From Psychromicrobium xiongbiense (lineage in GTDB: Bacteria; Actinomycetota; Actinomycetes; Actinomycetales; Micrococcaceae), in contig NZ_JASSZH010000017.1 in assembly GCF_030271165.1 (NCBI RefSeq), forward strand, positions 1 through 64,000: a stretch of DNA of 64,000 nt, in the 5' to 3' direction. A program made the translations under genes and the position numbers. The notes under the pieces are model-generated. The model worked only from the letters and a program-made list of their open reading frames with translations, searched no databases and was not told the DNA's origin. Positions 1 through 8,730 of this stretch are shown here, piece after piece; the first letter of the stretch is position 1; every line of letters begins with the position of its first letter.

Positions 1-68
1 TGCGGGGCCCCAGTCGCTTAACCGGATGTCTACCAGTACCGGATCTCTACCAGCTCGGAGATGCTGGC

Positions 69-2285
69 TCAGAGCTTGATGCCGGTGACCGCAGGCGCGG
101 AACGGGTGCCGTCCTTCGCGATGGCCTCCAGGGTGAAGTTCAGCCGCCCGGAGGTGGGGACGGAAATGCCCTCGGCAAAGAAGCAGTCCCGATGGCACCG
201 ACCTAACCACGTCTTGCCTTCGCCACTGCCGATCAGGAAGACATCGTAGGCATAGGCATCGCCGGCGAGGTTCCAGTCGAAGAAGACCTCGGCTCCCTTC
301 GCAGCGGCCCGCGCGGAGACCGTGAAACCCTGGGGCTTGGCAGGCTTGGGACTGCTGCCCAGCCGGACATTGCCCAGATTCAGGGCAAAGGCCGCCGGGC
401 CGGACACGCCCAGACTCACACGCGCCACCCGGCCCTGCACCTGACCCAGCGCAGCGCTCAGGATGGTCCAGCCGTTGCGGGAGCCGGTGACCTTCAGCGG
501 GAGGCGGACGGCCGTCGTCGGCTGACTCCTGGGCGTGAGCAACAGGCTCAGTGCAGGGAGCGTGCCTGAGCCTTTCACCGCGATGCTCACGGTGTCTGTC
601 GGGGCGAAGGTGAGATCCGTTTTGAACAGGTGAAGAACGGATTCTGCGGCCGCCGCGCTCTGCAGTTTCAGCGAATGTGCGCCCTCCCAGACCACGGATT
701 CATCCAGCGAGATGTCCGTGCTACCCGTGGCGTTATCCACCCAGTACTGCCAGCTCAGCGCGGTATCGGCGATGCCCGCGTTGTTCCAGGGGCGGTCGGA
801 GACCTTCTCCCCGGCCAGGGTGAAGGAGGCGCCGACGCCGATGACGAAGTTGGTGTTGATCGGCAGCGAGGCATAGGGGGACTTCTCCACCACCGAGTGG
901 GCCACGCCATCGAAACCTGCCGTGTTCCAGATATTGCTCCGGTACGGCGTCGTCGGCTGGGAAAGCCGCCCACTCCGCGCGGGATCGCCCATCGGCCCGG
1001 ACCAGAACTTCTGCTCCAGACCGCGGTACAGCGAGCGTCCATAGACCGTGCGGGTGGTGCCGTCCTGCGTTCCACGATTCCAGAGCTCACTCGGAACAAA
1101 GATGCCCCAGCTCACCGGCGGCTTCTTGCCCGGATGGGCCAGATCGCCAAAGATCTCCGAAGGGTTGAAGCCACCCTGCTGGAACTCCGTGGTACCGAAA
1201 GCGACCTTCTTCGGATCGAAGCCCAGGGCGCTGACCGTAGCCGCGCTCCTGGTCAGATCCGGATCAGGTCCGTTGGTACCGGAGGTGCCCCAGCCGCGCA
1301 GCCAGCCGTAGTTCATGAAGATGGAATCCATCAGCGGCTTTTCCGGGGTGCCCAGCCAGTCGACATTCTTGTTGTTGATCATGTTCTGGTAATCGAGCTC
1401 GCCGTCGGAGAGCATCGCATCGTAATACTGCAGGTAGCACTCCGGGTCTTTGGACTTGAGGTAGGCCATCATGTCCCGGAACGCCTGCGCCTCCGCACTC
1501 GGGACGCCGCCCTCCTGGTTGAGGAAGTAGCCGTCAAAGCCGAAGTATGTGCGGATTTCGATCATCTTGTCCGCCACCGGGTAGCTACCGTCGGCGTTCT
1601 TCACCACGAAGTCGGAGAAGCTGGCGTTGCGCGGCCAGAACCAGCAGCCGATCGAGCGTGCGCCGTTCTTATGGGCGGCCTCGGTCCAGCCGGCATCGGG
1701 AATCTCCAGCACGCCATAGGTGCGGCCGGAGGCATTACGGTCCACCACGCTGGCCTCGGGCACCTGGGGGGTGAGCTGGCCGTGCCAGCTGGAGAAGACG
1801 TCCAGATACTGCCAGTAGCGGAAGGTGTAGACATAGGCCTCATCGCCGATGGCACGGGCACGTTCGTCGAAGATGCTGCCCCGGTAGTCGCCGTCGATCA
1901 TCAACAGCTGGGTGGCCGGGTCAAGAGTAGGGTGCGCCTGAGTGGCCGCGAAGGCGGGAATACGTTCGGCGCGGGGAATATGGCAGACGAAGTGTTTGGC
2001 GTTGGGGTCGGTGGCGGGGCTCCAGTTGACGATGTCCGCCGCGAGGAAGCCGTGACTTGCCGGCCCCGCAGGGATACCGCCGCTCCGGTTGCCCGGCAGC
2101 ACGGCACCCGGTGCCTGTGGATCGACGGGCTGCGGTGCGTCTGTGGCGAAGGCGGCAGTCGCCGTCGCCCCCAGCACGGTCGGCGCAGCCACGGCGCCCG
2201 CAGTACCCAGCACGCCGTAACGGATGAACATTGCCCTGCTCAGGCCCGGGGTGGTGGCGGGGACTGGTCGTAGTTTTCGTACCAT
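69..2285 (-). CDS. secreted endo-beta-N-acetylglucosaminidase, glycoside hydrolase family 85
   Basis: This 738-residue protein is an ENGase, which cuts the GlcNAc-beta-1,4-GlcNAc bond in the core of N-glycans. A signal-like N-terminus (hydrophobic segment about residues 20-48) leads to a GH85 barrel. The stretch DGYFLNQEGG (about 251-260) holds the family's paired catalytic Asn256 and Glu258, and IPDAGWTEAAHKNGARSIGC upstream is typical of GH85 strands. The C-terminal part (from about residue 480) looks like carbohydrate-binding and beta-sandwich domains. The start at 2285 is chosen over a longer frame because AAGGAG sits just upstream and the export signal follows directly. It is the last gene of the minus-strand operon with the sugar ABC transporter, 55 nt after the second permease. 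The export motif SRAMFI resembles a Tat box lacking one arginine, so the export route is uncertain. Family assignment is from recalled motifs. Confidence 0.85.
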   Translation of the reverse strand: MVRKLRPVPATTPGLSRAMFIRYGVLGTAGAVAAPTVLGATATAAFATDAPQPVDPQAPGAVLPGNRSGGIPAGPASHGFLAADIVNWSPATDPNAKHFVCHIPRAERIPAFAATQAHPTLDPATQLLMIDGDYRGSIFDERARAIGDEAYVYTFRYWQYLDVFSSWHGQLTPQVPEASVVDRNASGRTYGVLEIPDAGWTEAAHKNGARSIGCWFWPRNASFSDFVVKNADGSYPVADKMIEIRTYFGFDGYFLNQEGGVPSAEAQAFRDMMAYLKSKDPECYLQYYDAMLSDGELDYQNMINNKNVDWLGTPEKPLMDSIFMNYGWLRGWGTSGTNGPDPDLTRSAATVSALGFDPKKVAFGTTEFQQGGFNPSEIFGDLAHPGKKPPVSWGIFVPSELWNRGTQDGTTRTVYGRSLYRGLEQKFWSGPMGDPARSGRLSQPTTPYRSNIWNTAGFDGVAHSVVEKSPYASLPINTNFVIGVGASFTLAGEKVSDRPWNNAGIADTALSWQYWVDNATGSTDISLDESVVWEGAHSLKLQSAAAAESVLHLFKTDLTFAPTDTVSIAVKGSGTLPALSLLLTPRSQPTTAVRLPLKVTGSRNGWTILSAALGQVQGRVARVSLGVSGPAAFALNLGNVRLGSSPKPAKPQGFTVSARAAAKGAEVFFDWNLAGDAYAYDVFLIGSGEGKTWLGRCHRDCFFAEGISVPTSGRLNFTLEAIAKDGTRSAPAVTGIKL

Positions 2286-2340
2286 GGACGCTCCTTGTAT
2301 CGGGTGAGAGAGGCCGCACCGTGCGGCGGGCCCCGGAGGA

Positions 2341-3213
2341 TCAGCCCTTGACCGCGCCTTCTCCGACGCCGCGGAAGAACCAGCGCTGGACGGCCACGAA
2401 AACCACCGCAATCGGGATGAACGCGATCATGGCCCCGGCCGCGATCAGCCGCGGATCATTGCTGAAGGTGCCGTGGAGATACTGCAGGCCGAGGGTAAGG
2501 GTGAAGTTGTGCGGGTTAGTCAGCACGATGAGTGGCCAGAGAAAGTCATCCCAGGATCCGATGAAGGCCATGATGACGATGATGGCCAGCGTGCCCTTGA
2601 CCGCAGGAAGACCGATGAAGCGCAGGCGCTGCCAGACGTTGGCCCCATCGACGATGGCGGCCTGGTCGATTTCGGCGGGGATGCCGCGGAAGGCGTTCCA
2701 CATCAGCAGCACGTTGAGCATGCCGATCATGCCGGGGAGGGCGACGCCGAGCAGTGTGTCGGCCAGCCCCAGCTGCTTGACGGTGACGAACTGGGCGATG
2801 ATGGTGGCCTCGCCCGGCAGCACCATGGTGGCCAGGATCAGGCCGATCACCACGCCCCGGCCTTTGAACTGGAGCCTGGCCAGTGCGAACCCGGCCATGG
2901 TGCAGCCCACGACGTTACCGAGGATCACCACGATGGCGACCACTACCGAATTGAGGATGTACTGCGGAACGGGGATGGCGCTCCAGACCTTGGCGAAGTT
3001 ATCCAGAGTGGGCGCCTGGGGGAGCAGACTCAGCACCTGGTTGTAGATGTCTTCGCTGGGAGATTTCAGCGCGGTGGAAAGCTGCCAGAGGAAAGGCCCG
3101 ATGCTGATCACCAGGACGAAGATCAGCAGGGCATACCGCAGAACGTATTCGCGGGGCGAGACGCTGGTGAAACCGCGGCTACGGCGCTTCCTGGGCGTGG
3201 AGTGGGTGCTCAT
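2341..3213 (-). CDS. carbohydrate ABC transporter permease (MalG type)
   Basis: This is a 290-residue inner-membrane permease of the CUT1 sugar family. After a basic cytoplasmic N-terminus come about six hydrophobic segments. The EAA-type loop that contacts the ATPase is visible as IPAEIDQAAIVDGANVWQ, two thirds of the way along. It follows the other permease by a single nucleotide, which indicates translational coupling and a heteromeric channel. No dedicated ATPase is encoded here, so a shared MsiK-type ATPase elsewhere probably energises it. Its place between the binding protein and the GH85 gene suggests glycan import; the exact substrate is inferred. Confidence 0.9.
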   Translation of the reverse strand: MSTHSTPRKRRSRGFTSVSPREYVLRYALLIFVLVISIGPFLWQLSTALKSPSEDIYNQVLSLLPQAPTLDNFAKVWSAIPVPQYILNSVVVAIVVILGNVVGCTMAGFALARLQFKGRGVVIGLILATMVLPGEATIIAQFVTVKQLGLADTLLGVALPGMIGMLNVLLMWNAFRGIPAEIDQAAIVDGANVWQRLRFIGLPAVKGTLAIIVIMAFIGSWDDFLWPLIVLTNPHNFTLTLGLQYLHGTFSNDPRLIAAGAMIAFIPIAVVFVAVQRWFFRGVGEGAVKG

Positions 3214-3214
3214 C

Positions 3215-4093
3215 TCAGGCCTCCGACTTTCGGTTCTGCCGCGCCAGGATCAGCATCGGGATCAGACAGATGAAGAAGAGCGCCACCGAGAGAGCGGAGG
3301 CATAGCCCAGATTGCCCTGGATGCCGCGCGCGTACTGCTGGATGATCATCACAAAGCTGGAGGCCTGGCCACCAGGACCGCCGGTGGTTCCGGTCAGGAG
3401 ATACGGTTCGGTGAAGATGCGCAGTGCCGAGACGCAGATCATGATGGCGACCAGCGTCATCGAGCCTCGGACGCCGGGAACGGTCACTGACCAGAATCTG
3501 CGCCAGCTGCCCGCACCGTCGATGGCGGCAGCCTCATGCAGGTCCTTGGAGACATTCCCCAGGGCGGCAATGTAAATGACCATGTAGTAACCCAGCCCCT
3601 TCCAGACGGTCAGGCTGATGGAACTGAAGACGACCAGCCAGCGGTCGGTGAGGAAGGGCAGCGGACCTTTCAGCCAGCCGAGGGCTTCGACGATGCTGTT
3701 GATCACGCCTCGGTCATCCAGCATCCAGGACCACAGCAGCGCCACCACCACCGCACTGGCGACCACCGGAAGATAGAAGGTGGTGCGGAAAAACGTGATT
3801 CCGGGCAGCTTTTTCTCCACCAGGAGCGCGATGCCCAGCGGCAACAGCGTCAGAAGCGGCAGGCAGACCACCATGTAGACCACCGAGTTCAGCAGGGCGT
3901 TGGCCAGTTGGGGGTCAGTGAAGAGGTTGGTGTAGTTCTGCAGACCGACCCAGCGTTCTGTGCCGCCGAGAGGCTTGGCATTGGTGAAGGACATCCGGAT
4001 CGTATTGAGTGCCGGCCAGAAGCTGAAGACGGCCAGCCAGATCAGGGCGGGGGCCACGAGCACCCAGGGGGTGTATCGACGGTGTGAACGCAT
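3215..4093 (-). CDS. carbohydrate ABC transporter permease (MalF type)
   Basis: This 292-residue permease is the partner of the downstream MalG-type protein. It has a short basic N-terminus, a first membrane span (WVLVAPALIWLAVFSFW) and about five more. The ATPase-contact loop is KDLHEAAAIDGAGSWRRF. Length and topology are normal for CUT1 permeases. The gene lies 86 nt downstream of the binding-protein gene, with a strong hairpin in that gap that could lower permease expression relative to the binding protein. It belongs to the same minus-strand operon. Confidence 0.9.
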   Translation of the reverse strand: MRSHRRYTPWVLVAPALIWLAVFSFWPALNTIRMSFTNAKPLGGTERWVGLQNYTNLFTDPQLANALLNSVVYMVVCLPLLTLLPLGIALLVEKKLPGITFFRTTFYLPVVASAVVVALLWSWMLDDRGVINSIVEALGWLKGPLPFLTDRWLVVFSSISLTVWKGLGYYMVIYIAALGNVSKDLHEAAAIDGAGSWRRFWSVTVPGVRGSMTLVAIMICVSALRIFTEPYLLTGTTGGPGGQASSFVMIIQQYARGIQGNLGYASALSVALFFICLIPMLILARQNRKSEA

Positions 4094-4134
4094 AGTGGGC
4101 TTTCTTGTGAGCAGAGTCTCCCGAGGGTGGAACA

Positions 4135-4174
4135 GGAGGGCGCCGCGGATGGGGGGAGTCCGACGGCGCCCTCC
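4135..4174 (-). terminator. intercistronic hairpin between the binding protein and permease genes
   Basis: Two perfect 11-base arms (4135-4145 and 4164-4174) fold into a GC-rich stem with an 18-nt loop. There is no U-tract, so it is more likely a partial attenuator or 3'-end stabiliser that gives more binding protein than permease, as in other sugar ABC operons. This role is inferred from position. Confidence 0.55.
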
Positions 4175-4179
4175 CGGGC

Positions 4180-5454
4180 CTATTGCGCGGCGAGCAGCTT
4201 GTCGATCTGTGCTGCTGCGTCGTCGAGCGCCTTCTTTGCGGAAACGTCACCCTTCATGGCCAGCGACATCTGCTGGTTCAGGATCTTCGCCATCGCGTCG
4301 TTGAATTCCACGGGGGAGAGGACCTTGGCGTTCTGCAGTGATTTGAATGCCAGAACCTTGGCATCACCTGCCGGAGTGCCGTCGCTCTTGCTCAGCGAGG
4401 GGTCGCTGGCGGAGGCGGTGGTGCTGGGGAAGGTGTTGGTGAGGTTGGCGAACTCCAGCTGGTTCTCCGGGCTGAGCAGGTAGCTGGCGAAGGCCACGGC
4501 CGTCGCCTGATTCTTGCTCTGCTTCGCAATGGCCAGTCCCTGGACATACAGCGGCGGCTGGTCGTTGAGGGCCGGGCCCATCACGATGCTGCCGGTCAGG
4601 CTGGGATTGTCCTTGATGAAGCTGCTGTAGGCCGGGCCGCCACCGGTGGTAAAAGCCACCTGGCCCTTGGTGAACAGCGCGGAATTGCCCAGATAGTCAT
4701 CGTTGAGCACCGCCGAGGGGTAGTAACCAGCCTTGTAGGCGTCGATGTACTTCTGCAGTAGAGCGGCCGCCTGATCGGTATTGAAGGCCGATTTAGTCCC
4801 GTCAGCATTGAGGATCGGCACGCCTGCCCGGGCGAAATCGCCCACTCCGGGCTTGGAGCTCATCAGGAAGTTCTTGCCGCCTGAGGTGTCATGCATGATC
4901 TTGGCCTGGGCGATCTGCTCCTCCACCGTGGTGGGCAGCTTCTTCGGATCCAGACCGGAAGCGGTCATCTGAGCGCCGTTCCAGTAGCTGATGTCCGTGT
5001 TCAGGTACCAGGGCAGGCCGTAAATGCCGTCCAGTCCCCGGTATTTGTAGGAATTGAGAGCCCCTGCCACATAGGTCTTGTCGAGATCCTTGATCACGGA
5101 GGACACATCCAGCAGGGCGCCGGACTTCGCCAGAGCCACACCGAAATCCGGTGGGATGTTGACCACGTCCGGCAGGGTGTTGGTGCTCGCCTGGGACACG
5201 ACCTTATCGGAATAGCCGTCTCCTGGCTGATCGAGCAGCTTGACCGTCGCCCCGGGGTATTTGTCCTGGAATCCCTTGATGACCTTGTCCAGATAGGGCT
5301 GGAACTTGGGGGTCAGGGACCAGGTCTGCAGGGTGATTTCACCTTTGATCTCACCTGTTGCAGCGCTGCCGGAGGAGCTGCCCCCCCCCGAACACGCCGT
5401 GAGGGTCAGGGCTGCGACGGCCAGCGCCGCAGCGGCGGGAATGAGTTTGCGCAT
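4180..5454 (-). CDS. extracellular sugar-binding lipoprotein of ABC transporter
   Basis: This 424-residue solute-binding protein begins with a lipoprotein signal (MRKLIPAAAA..., lipobox LTAC, lipidated Cys21), followed by a Gly/Ser linker. The body matches family-1 sugar-binding proteins. Such proteins sit on the outside of the membrane and hand oligosaccharides to the permeases. The start at 5454 is backed by AGGAG about 7 nt upstream. It is the first gene of the operon with both permeases and the GH85 enzyme, and it is divergent from the LacI regulator. The substrate is not readable from sequence, but GH85 and GH5 genes nearby favour N-glycan-derived oligosaccharides. Confidence 0.9.
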   Translation of the reverse strand: MRKLIPAAAALAVAALTLTACSGGGSSSGSAATGEIKGEITLQTWSLTPKFQPYLDKVIKGFQDKYPGATVKLLDQPGDGYSDKVVSQASTNTLPDVVNIPPDFGVALAKSGALLDVSSVIKDLDKTYVAGALNSYKYRGLDGIYGLPWYLNTDISYWNGAQMTASGLDPKKLPTTVEEQIAQAKIMHDTSGGKNFLMSSKPGVGDFARAGVPILNADGTKSAFNTDQAAALLQKYIDAYKAGYYPSAVLNDDYLGNSALFTKGQVAFTTGGGPAYSSFIKDNPSLTGSIVMGPALNDQPPLYVQGLAIAKQSKNQATAVAFASYLLSPENQLEFANLTNTFPSTTASASDPSLSKSDGTPAGDAKVLAFKSLQNAKVLSPVEFNDAMAKILNQQMSLAMKGDVSAKKALDDAAAQIDKLLAAQ

Positions 5455-5502
5455 GTACTCTCCTGATTGCCAGGGGCGCTCAGCCGAACGGCGGTCGCCC
5501 TT

Positions 5503-5554
5503 GATAAATCGTTATAGTGACACTCACAAAACCATCAAGATCTGTACTTGTCAA
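5503..5554 (-). promoter_or_regulatory. candidate promoter and operator of the sugar ABC/GH85 operon
   Basis: Read on the minus strand, TTGATG (5533-5538) and TATAAC (5511-5516) are separated by 16 nt and would serve as -35 and -10. A possible second -35, TTGACA, lies at 5549-5554. The -10 sits within an imperfect CG-centred palindrome (about 5503-5517), the shape LacI-family repressors bind. The regulator assignment is inferred from the adjacent lacI-type gene. Confidence 0.4.
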
Positions 5555-5688
5555 GGAAGTTTTGTGGCACCGGTCACAAGCTGGTGGGGTGCCAGTAGGC
5601 TGTCGATGGCGGATTCATGGGGGTTTTGTGGGGTTCGCGGCGATGAGTTTTTGCTCAGTCGTAGGTCATATTTCCGGGAGGAGTGTGC

Positions 5689-6777
5689 ATGGTACCCAGG
5701 GGGAAGGGTGCGAACGGTGAGGGAGCGACCCAGCGGGCCCGGCTGGAGGATATTGCGGCCAAAGTTGGGGTGTCGAAGGGTGCAGTGTCCTTTGCGCTCA
5801 ACGGCAAGCCGGGGGTCAGTGACGCCACCAGGGCCCGGGTTCTGGAGGTCGCAGCGGAACTGGACTGGGGGCCGAACAGCGCTGCCCGCGCGCTCGGCGG
5901 TGCGGGAACGTCCGTCATCGGACTGGTTCTGGCTCGTCCCGCCAAAACCCTTGGCGTCGAACCATTCTTTGCCGAGCTCACCTCCGGCATTCAGGCGGCA
6001 CTGTCCGAGCGGGGCTTCGCTGTCCAGATGCAGATCGTCGAAAGCCTTGAGGCGGAGATAGAGATTTACCGCCGCTGGTGGCGCGAGCATCGAGTGGATG
6101 GCGTGATCATGGTGGACCGACGCCCGGATGATCCGCGGATCGAGGTGGTCAATGGACTGGGGATCCCTGCGGTGATGGTGGGCGGACCGGGGGAAGAGGG
6201 GCAGATTCCCACGGTGTGGGTGGATGACTGGGAAGCCATGACCTCGATCGTCGACTACCTGGCGGCGCTGGGGCACCGAAGGATTGCCCATGTGGGTGGC
6301 GTGCCGGAATTCCTGCACAGTCAGCGCCGGATCGACGCACTGGAGGCTGCACGGCATCGCCTGGGCCTGCCCGAACTGTCGTCCGTAGTGACTGACTTCA
6401 GCGACCAGCAAGGCGCCTCCGCCACCCGCCGATTACTCTCCGCCAGCGAGCGGCCCAGTGCGATTGTCTTCGACAATGACGTGATGGCGCTCGCCGGCCT
6501 GGGAGTGGCGATGGAGATGAACATCGCGGTTCCGGCCATGTTGTCGATCGTCTCTTTTGACGACTCGTTGTTGACCAGCCTGACTCATCCGGCCATCACG
6601 GCGCTGAGCCGGGACACGATCGACTTTGGATATCGAGTTGCCCTTTTGCTGCTTGAGTCTGTGAAAAATCCGCCACCGACCGGAGGTGCCAGAAGCCAGC
6701 GGCTGCCGACGCCGACACTTCAGGTGCGCGCCAGCACCACCGTGGTGCCGCGGGAGTCTGGTTGGGTGAGTGAGTGA
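5689..6777 (+). CDS. LacI-family transcriptional regulator
   Basis: This 362-residue repressor has an N-terminal helix-turn-helix (about residues 17-40, RLEDIAAKVGVSKGAVSFAL) and hinge, then a periplasmic-binding-protein-like effector domain. That domain contains GHRRIAHVGG and the ASATRRLL...AIVFDNDVMA region expected of the family. ATG 5689 is preferred because GGGAGG lies 7 nt before it. The gene is divergent from the binding-protein operon and upstream of the GH5 gene, so it probably controls both in response to an imported mannose- or GlcNAc-containing ligand. Ligand identity is inferred only. Confidence 0.9.
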   Translation: MVPRGKGANGEGATQRARLEDIAAKVGVSKGAVSFALNGKPGVSDATRARVLEVAAELDWGPNSAARALGGAGTSVIGLVLARPAKTLGVEPFFAELTSGIQAALSERGFAVQMQIVESLEAEIEIYRRWWREHRVDGVIMVDRRPDDPRIEVVNGLGIPAVMVGGPGEEGQIPTVWVDDWEAMTSIVDYLAALGHRRIAHVGGVPEFLHSQRRIDALEAARHRLGLPELSSVVTDFSDQQGASATRRLLSASERPSAIVFDNDVMALAGLGVAMEMNIAVPAMLSIVSFDDSLLTSLTHPAITALSRDTIDFGYRVALLLLESVKNPPPTGGARSQRLPTPTLQVRASTTVVPRESGWVSE

Positions 6778-6852
6778 CTGGCTGGGTGGATGATATGAAC
6801 GGCGCGGCGTCGTCCGGACGATCGGTGATGGTGCGCAGTACGCACCATTCGC

Positions 6853-6887
6853 TATAGTGAGTCCCCAATGCACTAAAACGGATTAGT
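6853..6887 (+). promoter_or_regulatory. -10 element and LacI-type operator upstream of the GH5 gene
   Basis: TATAGT at 6853-6858 is a plausible -10. Downstream, ACTAAAACGGATTAGT (6872-6887) is a CG-centred palindrome with perfect 5-base outer arms, the shape of a LacI operator. A short hairpin, GGTGCG/CGCACC (6829-6845), lies just before. The sequence TATAGTGA also occurs at 5513-5520 in the lacI-side intergenic region. Confidence 0.45.
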
Positions 6888-6965
6888 TCCTAGACTGATG
6901 GCCTGGATTTTGCGATGGGGCTGATCACGGGAATGCAGGAATAACCAGGAATAGAGGATCAACGA

Positions 6966-8225
6966 GTGGTTCCGGATGCTGTCCCCACCCCCCGGTTCGG
7001 GGCAAACTACACCCCGGCGAAGGGCTGGTTTCACCATTGGCTCGACTTCGACCTGGCTGCCGTCGAACGTGACTTCGATGCCCTGGCGTCGCTCGGCATC
7101 GACCATCTGAGGGTTTTTGCGCTCTGGCCGTACTTTCAGCCCCACCGTGGCCTGATCCGCGAGCAGCCGATCGAGCAGCTGCTCAGCATGGTCCGCGCTG
7201 CGGCAGACCGCGGCATGGATTGTTCGGTGGATGCCCTGCAGGGCCACCTGTCCAGCTTCGATTTCCTACCCGCCTGGGCCAGGACCTGGCACCAGGGCAA
7301 CCTTTTCACCGACCCCCGCATCCTCGAAGGGCAAAGCAGCTATCTACGCGAGCTGGCCTCCGCCCTGGCTGCGGAACCCACGGTGCTGGGCATGAGCCTG
7401 GGCAACGAATTCAGCCAGTTCGCCTCGCCGATGCATCCGGACCGCGAGCAGCTCAGCCGGGCACAGGCCGATGACTGGCTCACCACGATGCTTGCTGCCT
7501 GCGAAACAGGTGCGCCCGGACTGGAGCATTGTCACTCTGAGTACGACGCGGCCTTCTTCGACCCGAAACACCCCTTCACCCCGGCATCCACCGCTCGCCA
7601 TGGTGCGCTCAGCACGGTCCATTCATGGATTTTCAACGGAACGGCACAGCGTTACGGCGGCCTGAGCGAGCAGAGCGTCCGGCTGGCGGAGTATCTGATC
7701 GAGGTGGCCCGCGGCTGGGCAGTGGACCCACATCGGGGCATCTGGCTGCAGGAGATCGGTGCCCCGGCACCCCATATCAGCGCGGCGGAGGCGGCCGAGT
7801 TCACCGAACGCTCGCTCCGTCATGCGCTGGACTGTGAAGGCCTCTGGGGCACCACCTGGTGGTGCTCACATGACGTGTCCCGCGAGTTGCTGGACTTCCC
7901 GGAACTCGAGTACAGCCTCGGCCTGCTGGACAATTCCCAGCAGATCAAGCCCCAGGGTGAGGTCTTTGCTGAGATGGCCCGCCAGAGCCGGTCCGGAGAG
8001 CTCCCGCTGGCTGCACCCCGGAGCACCGCGCTGGTACTGGACGTAGGTGACGAGGTGGAGGCCCCCGGGCGCGCTACCTGCGCACCGGGAGGAGAGTTCT
8101 TCGAGGCGTGGATGTCGCAGGCGATGGCGGGCGCACGTCCCACCGTGGTGCTTGCTTCCCAGGCGGACGACGCCGAGCTGCTGGCTGCACGGGGCATTCA
8201 GGAACTGATCAGGCCGGGTCGCTGA
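6966..8225 (+). CDS. GH5-type glycosidase, probable beta-mannosidase (GH5_18-like)
   Basis: This 419-residue cytoplasmic protein has no signal peptide and fits a family 5 (beta/alpha)8 glycosidase. The probable acid/base is Glu148 in SLGNEF and the probable nucleophile Glu263 in WLQEIGAP. Known members of subfamily GH5_18 hydrolyse Man-beta-1,4-GlcNAc, the disaccharide left from N-glycan cores, and in bifidobacteria they accompany GH85 enzymes. That matches this locus. A GTG start at 6966 has GAGGA 6 nt upstream. The C-terminal 70 residues form a small extra domain. The gene follows lacI by 188 nt with its own promoter and operator, and its 3' end overlaps the convergent YbaK gene by 17 bp. 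The subfamily call is from memory and should be treated as likely, not certain. Confidence 0.7.
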   Translation: MVPDAVPTPRFGANYTPAKGWFHHWLDFDLAAVERDFDALASLGIDHLRVFALWPYFQPHRGLIREQPIEQLLSMVRAAADRGMDCSVDALQGHLSSFDFLPAWARTWHQGNLFTDPRILEGQSSYLRELASALAAEPTVLGMSLGNEFSQFASPMHPDREQLSRAQADDWLTTMLAACETGAPGLEHCHSEYDAAFFDPKHPFTPASTARHGALSTVHSWIFNGTAQRYGGLSEQSVRLAEYLIEVARGWAVDPHRGIWLQEIGAPAPHISAAEAAEFTERSLRHALDCEGLWGTTWWCSHDVSRELLDFPELEYSLGLLDNSQQIKPQGEVFAEMARQSRSGELPLAAPRSTALVLDVGDEVEAPGRATCAPGGEFFEAWMSQAMAGARPTVVLASQADDAELLAARGIQELIRPGR

Positions 8226-8673
8226 TATCCGCCAGGACCGCGCCAAAGGACGTGACCAGCGCATCCGCGTCCACGAAGGCGCTGTAGCCGTGGGCACCGG
8301 CCCCGAGTGAGATCCGGCGTCCGCGGATCGAGGCATCCGCATAGACCGGCCAGCCTCCCTCCGCGCCAATGGGTGTGATGGTGCCACGCTCATAGCCGGT
8401 CGCCGCCAACGCCACCTCTGCGGACGGCATCGAGAGCTTGTTGACGCCGACCAGCTCGCGGAGTTTGGGCCAGGAGATCTGCCGGTCGCCAGGGATCAGG
8501 GCAAAGAGGAAGCTGCCATCCTTGTGCTTGACCACCAGAGACTTCACGATCTCTGCCGGGGTGATGCCGAGAATATCCGCTGCCTGTTCCAGACTGTCCG
8601 CAGGTGCGCGTTCAACCACCTGCACGCTCAGACCGCGAGCCTGGGCGTCGCGCAGGAATCGTTCATGGCTCAT
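8209..8673 (-). CDS. YbaK/EbsC family aminoacyl-tRNA deacylase
   Basis: This 154-residue protein is a stand-alone YbaK-type editing domain, a family that hydrolyses mischarged tRNAs such as Cys- or Ala-tRNA(Pro). The segment IVKSLVVKHKDGSFLFALIP carries the conserved lysine, and the glycine-rich turn near ERGTITPIGAEGG fits the family. Length is normal. It has an ATG start with AAGGAGAC upstream. It is convergent with the GH5 gene (17-bp 3' overlap) and unrelated to it in function. Confidence 0.85.
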   Translation of the reverse strand: MSHERFLRDAQARGLSVQVVERAPADSLEQAADILGITPAEIVKSLVVKHKDGSFLFALIPGDRQISWPKLRELVGVNKLSMPSAEVALAATGYERGTITPIGAEGGWPVYADASIRGRRISLGAGAHGYSAFVDADALVTSFGAVLADISDPA

Positions 8674-8730
8674 GGACAGTCTCCTTGAAATGATGGGGCC
8701 GGCGTTGCAGGGGCCTCGCGGCAGGCGAGA

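Noticed and set aside
630-2273. Long plus-strand open frame opposite the GH85 gene
   Set aside because: It is a GC-rich shadow with no ribosome-binding site or recognisable family, while the minus-strand frame has GH85 motifs and a signal.
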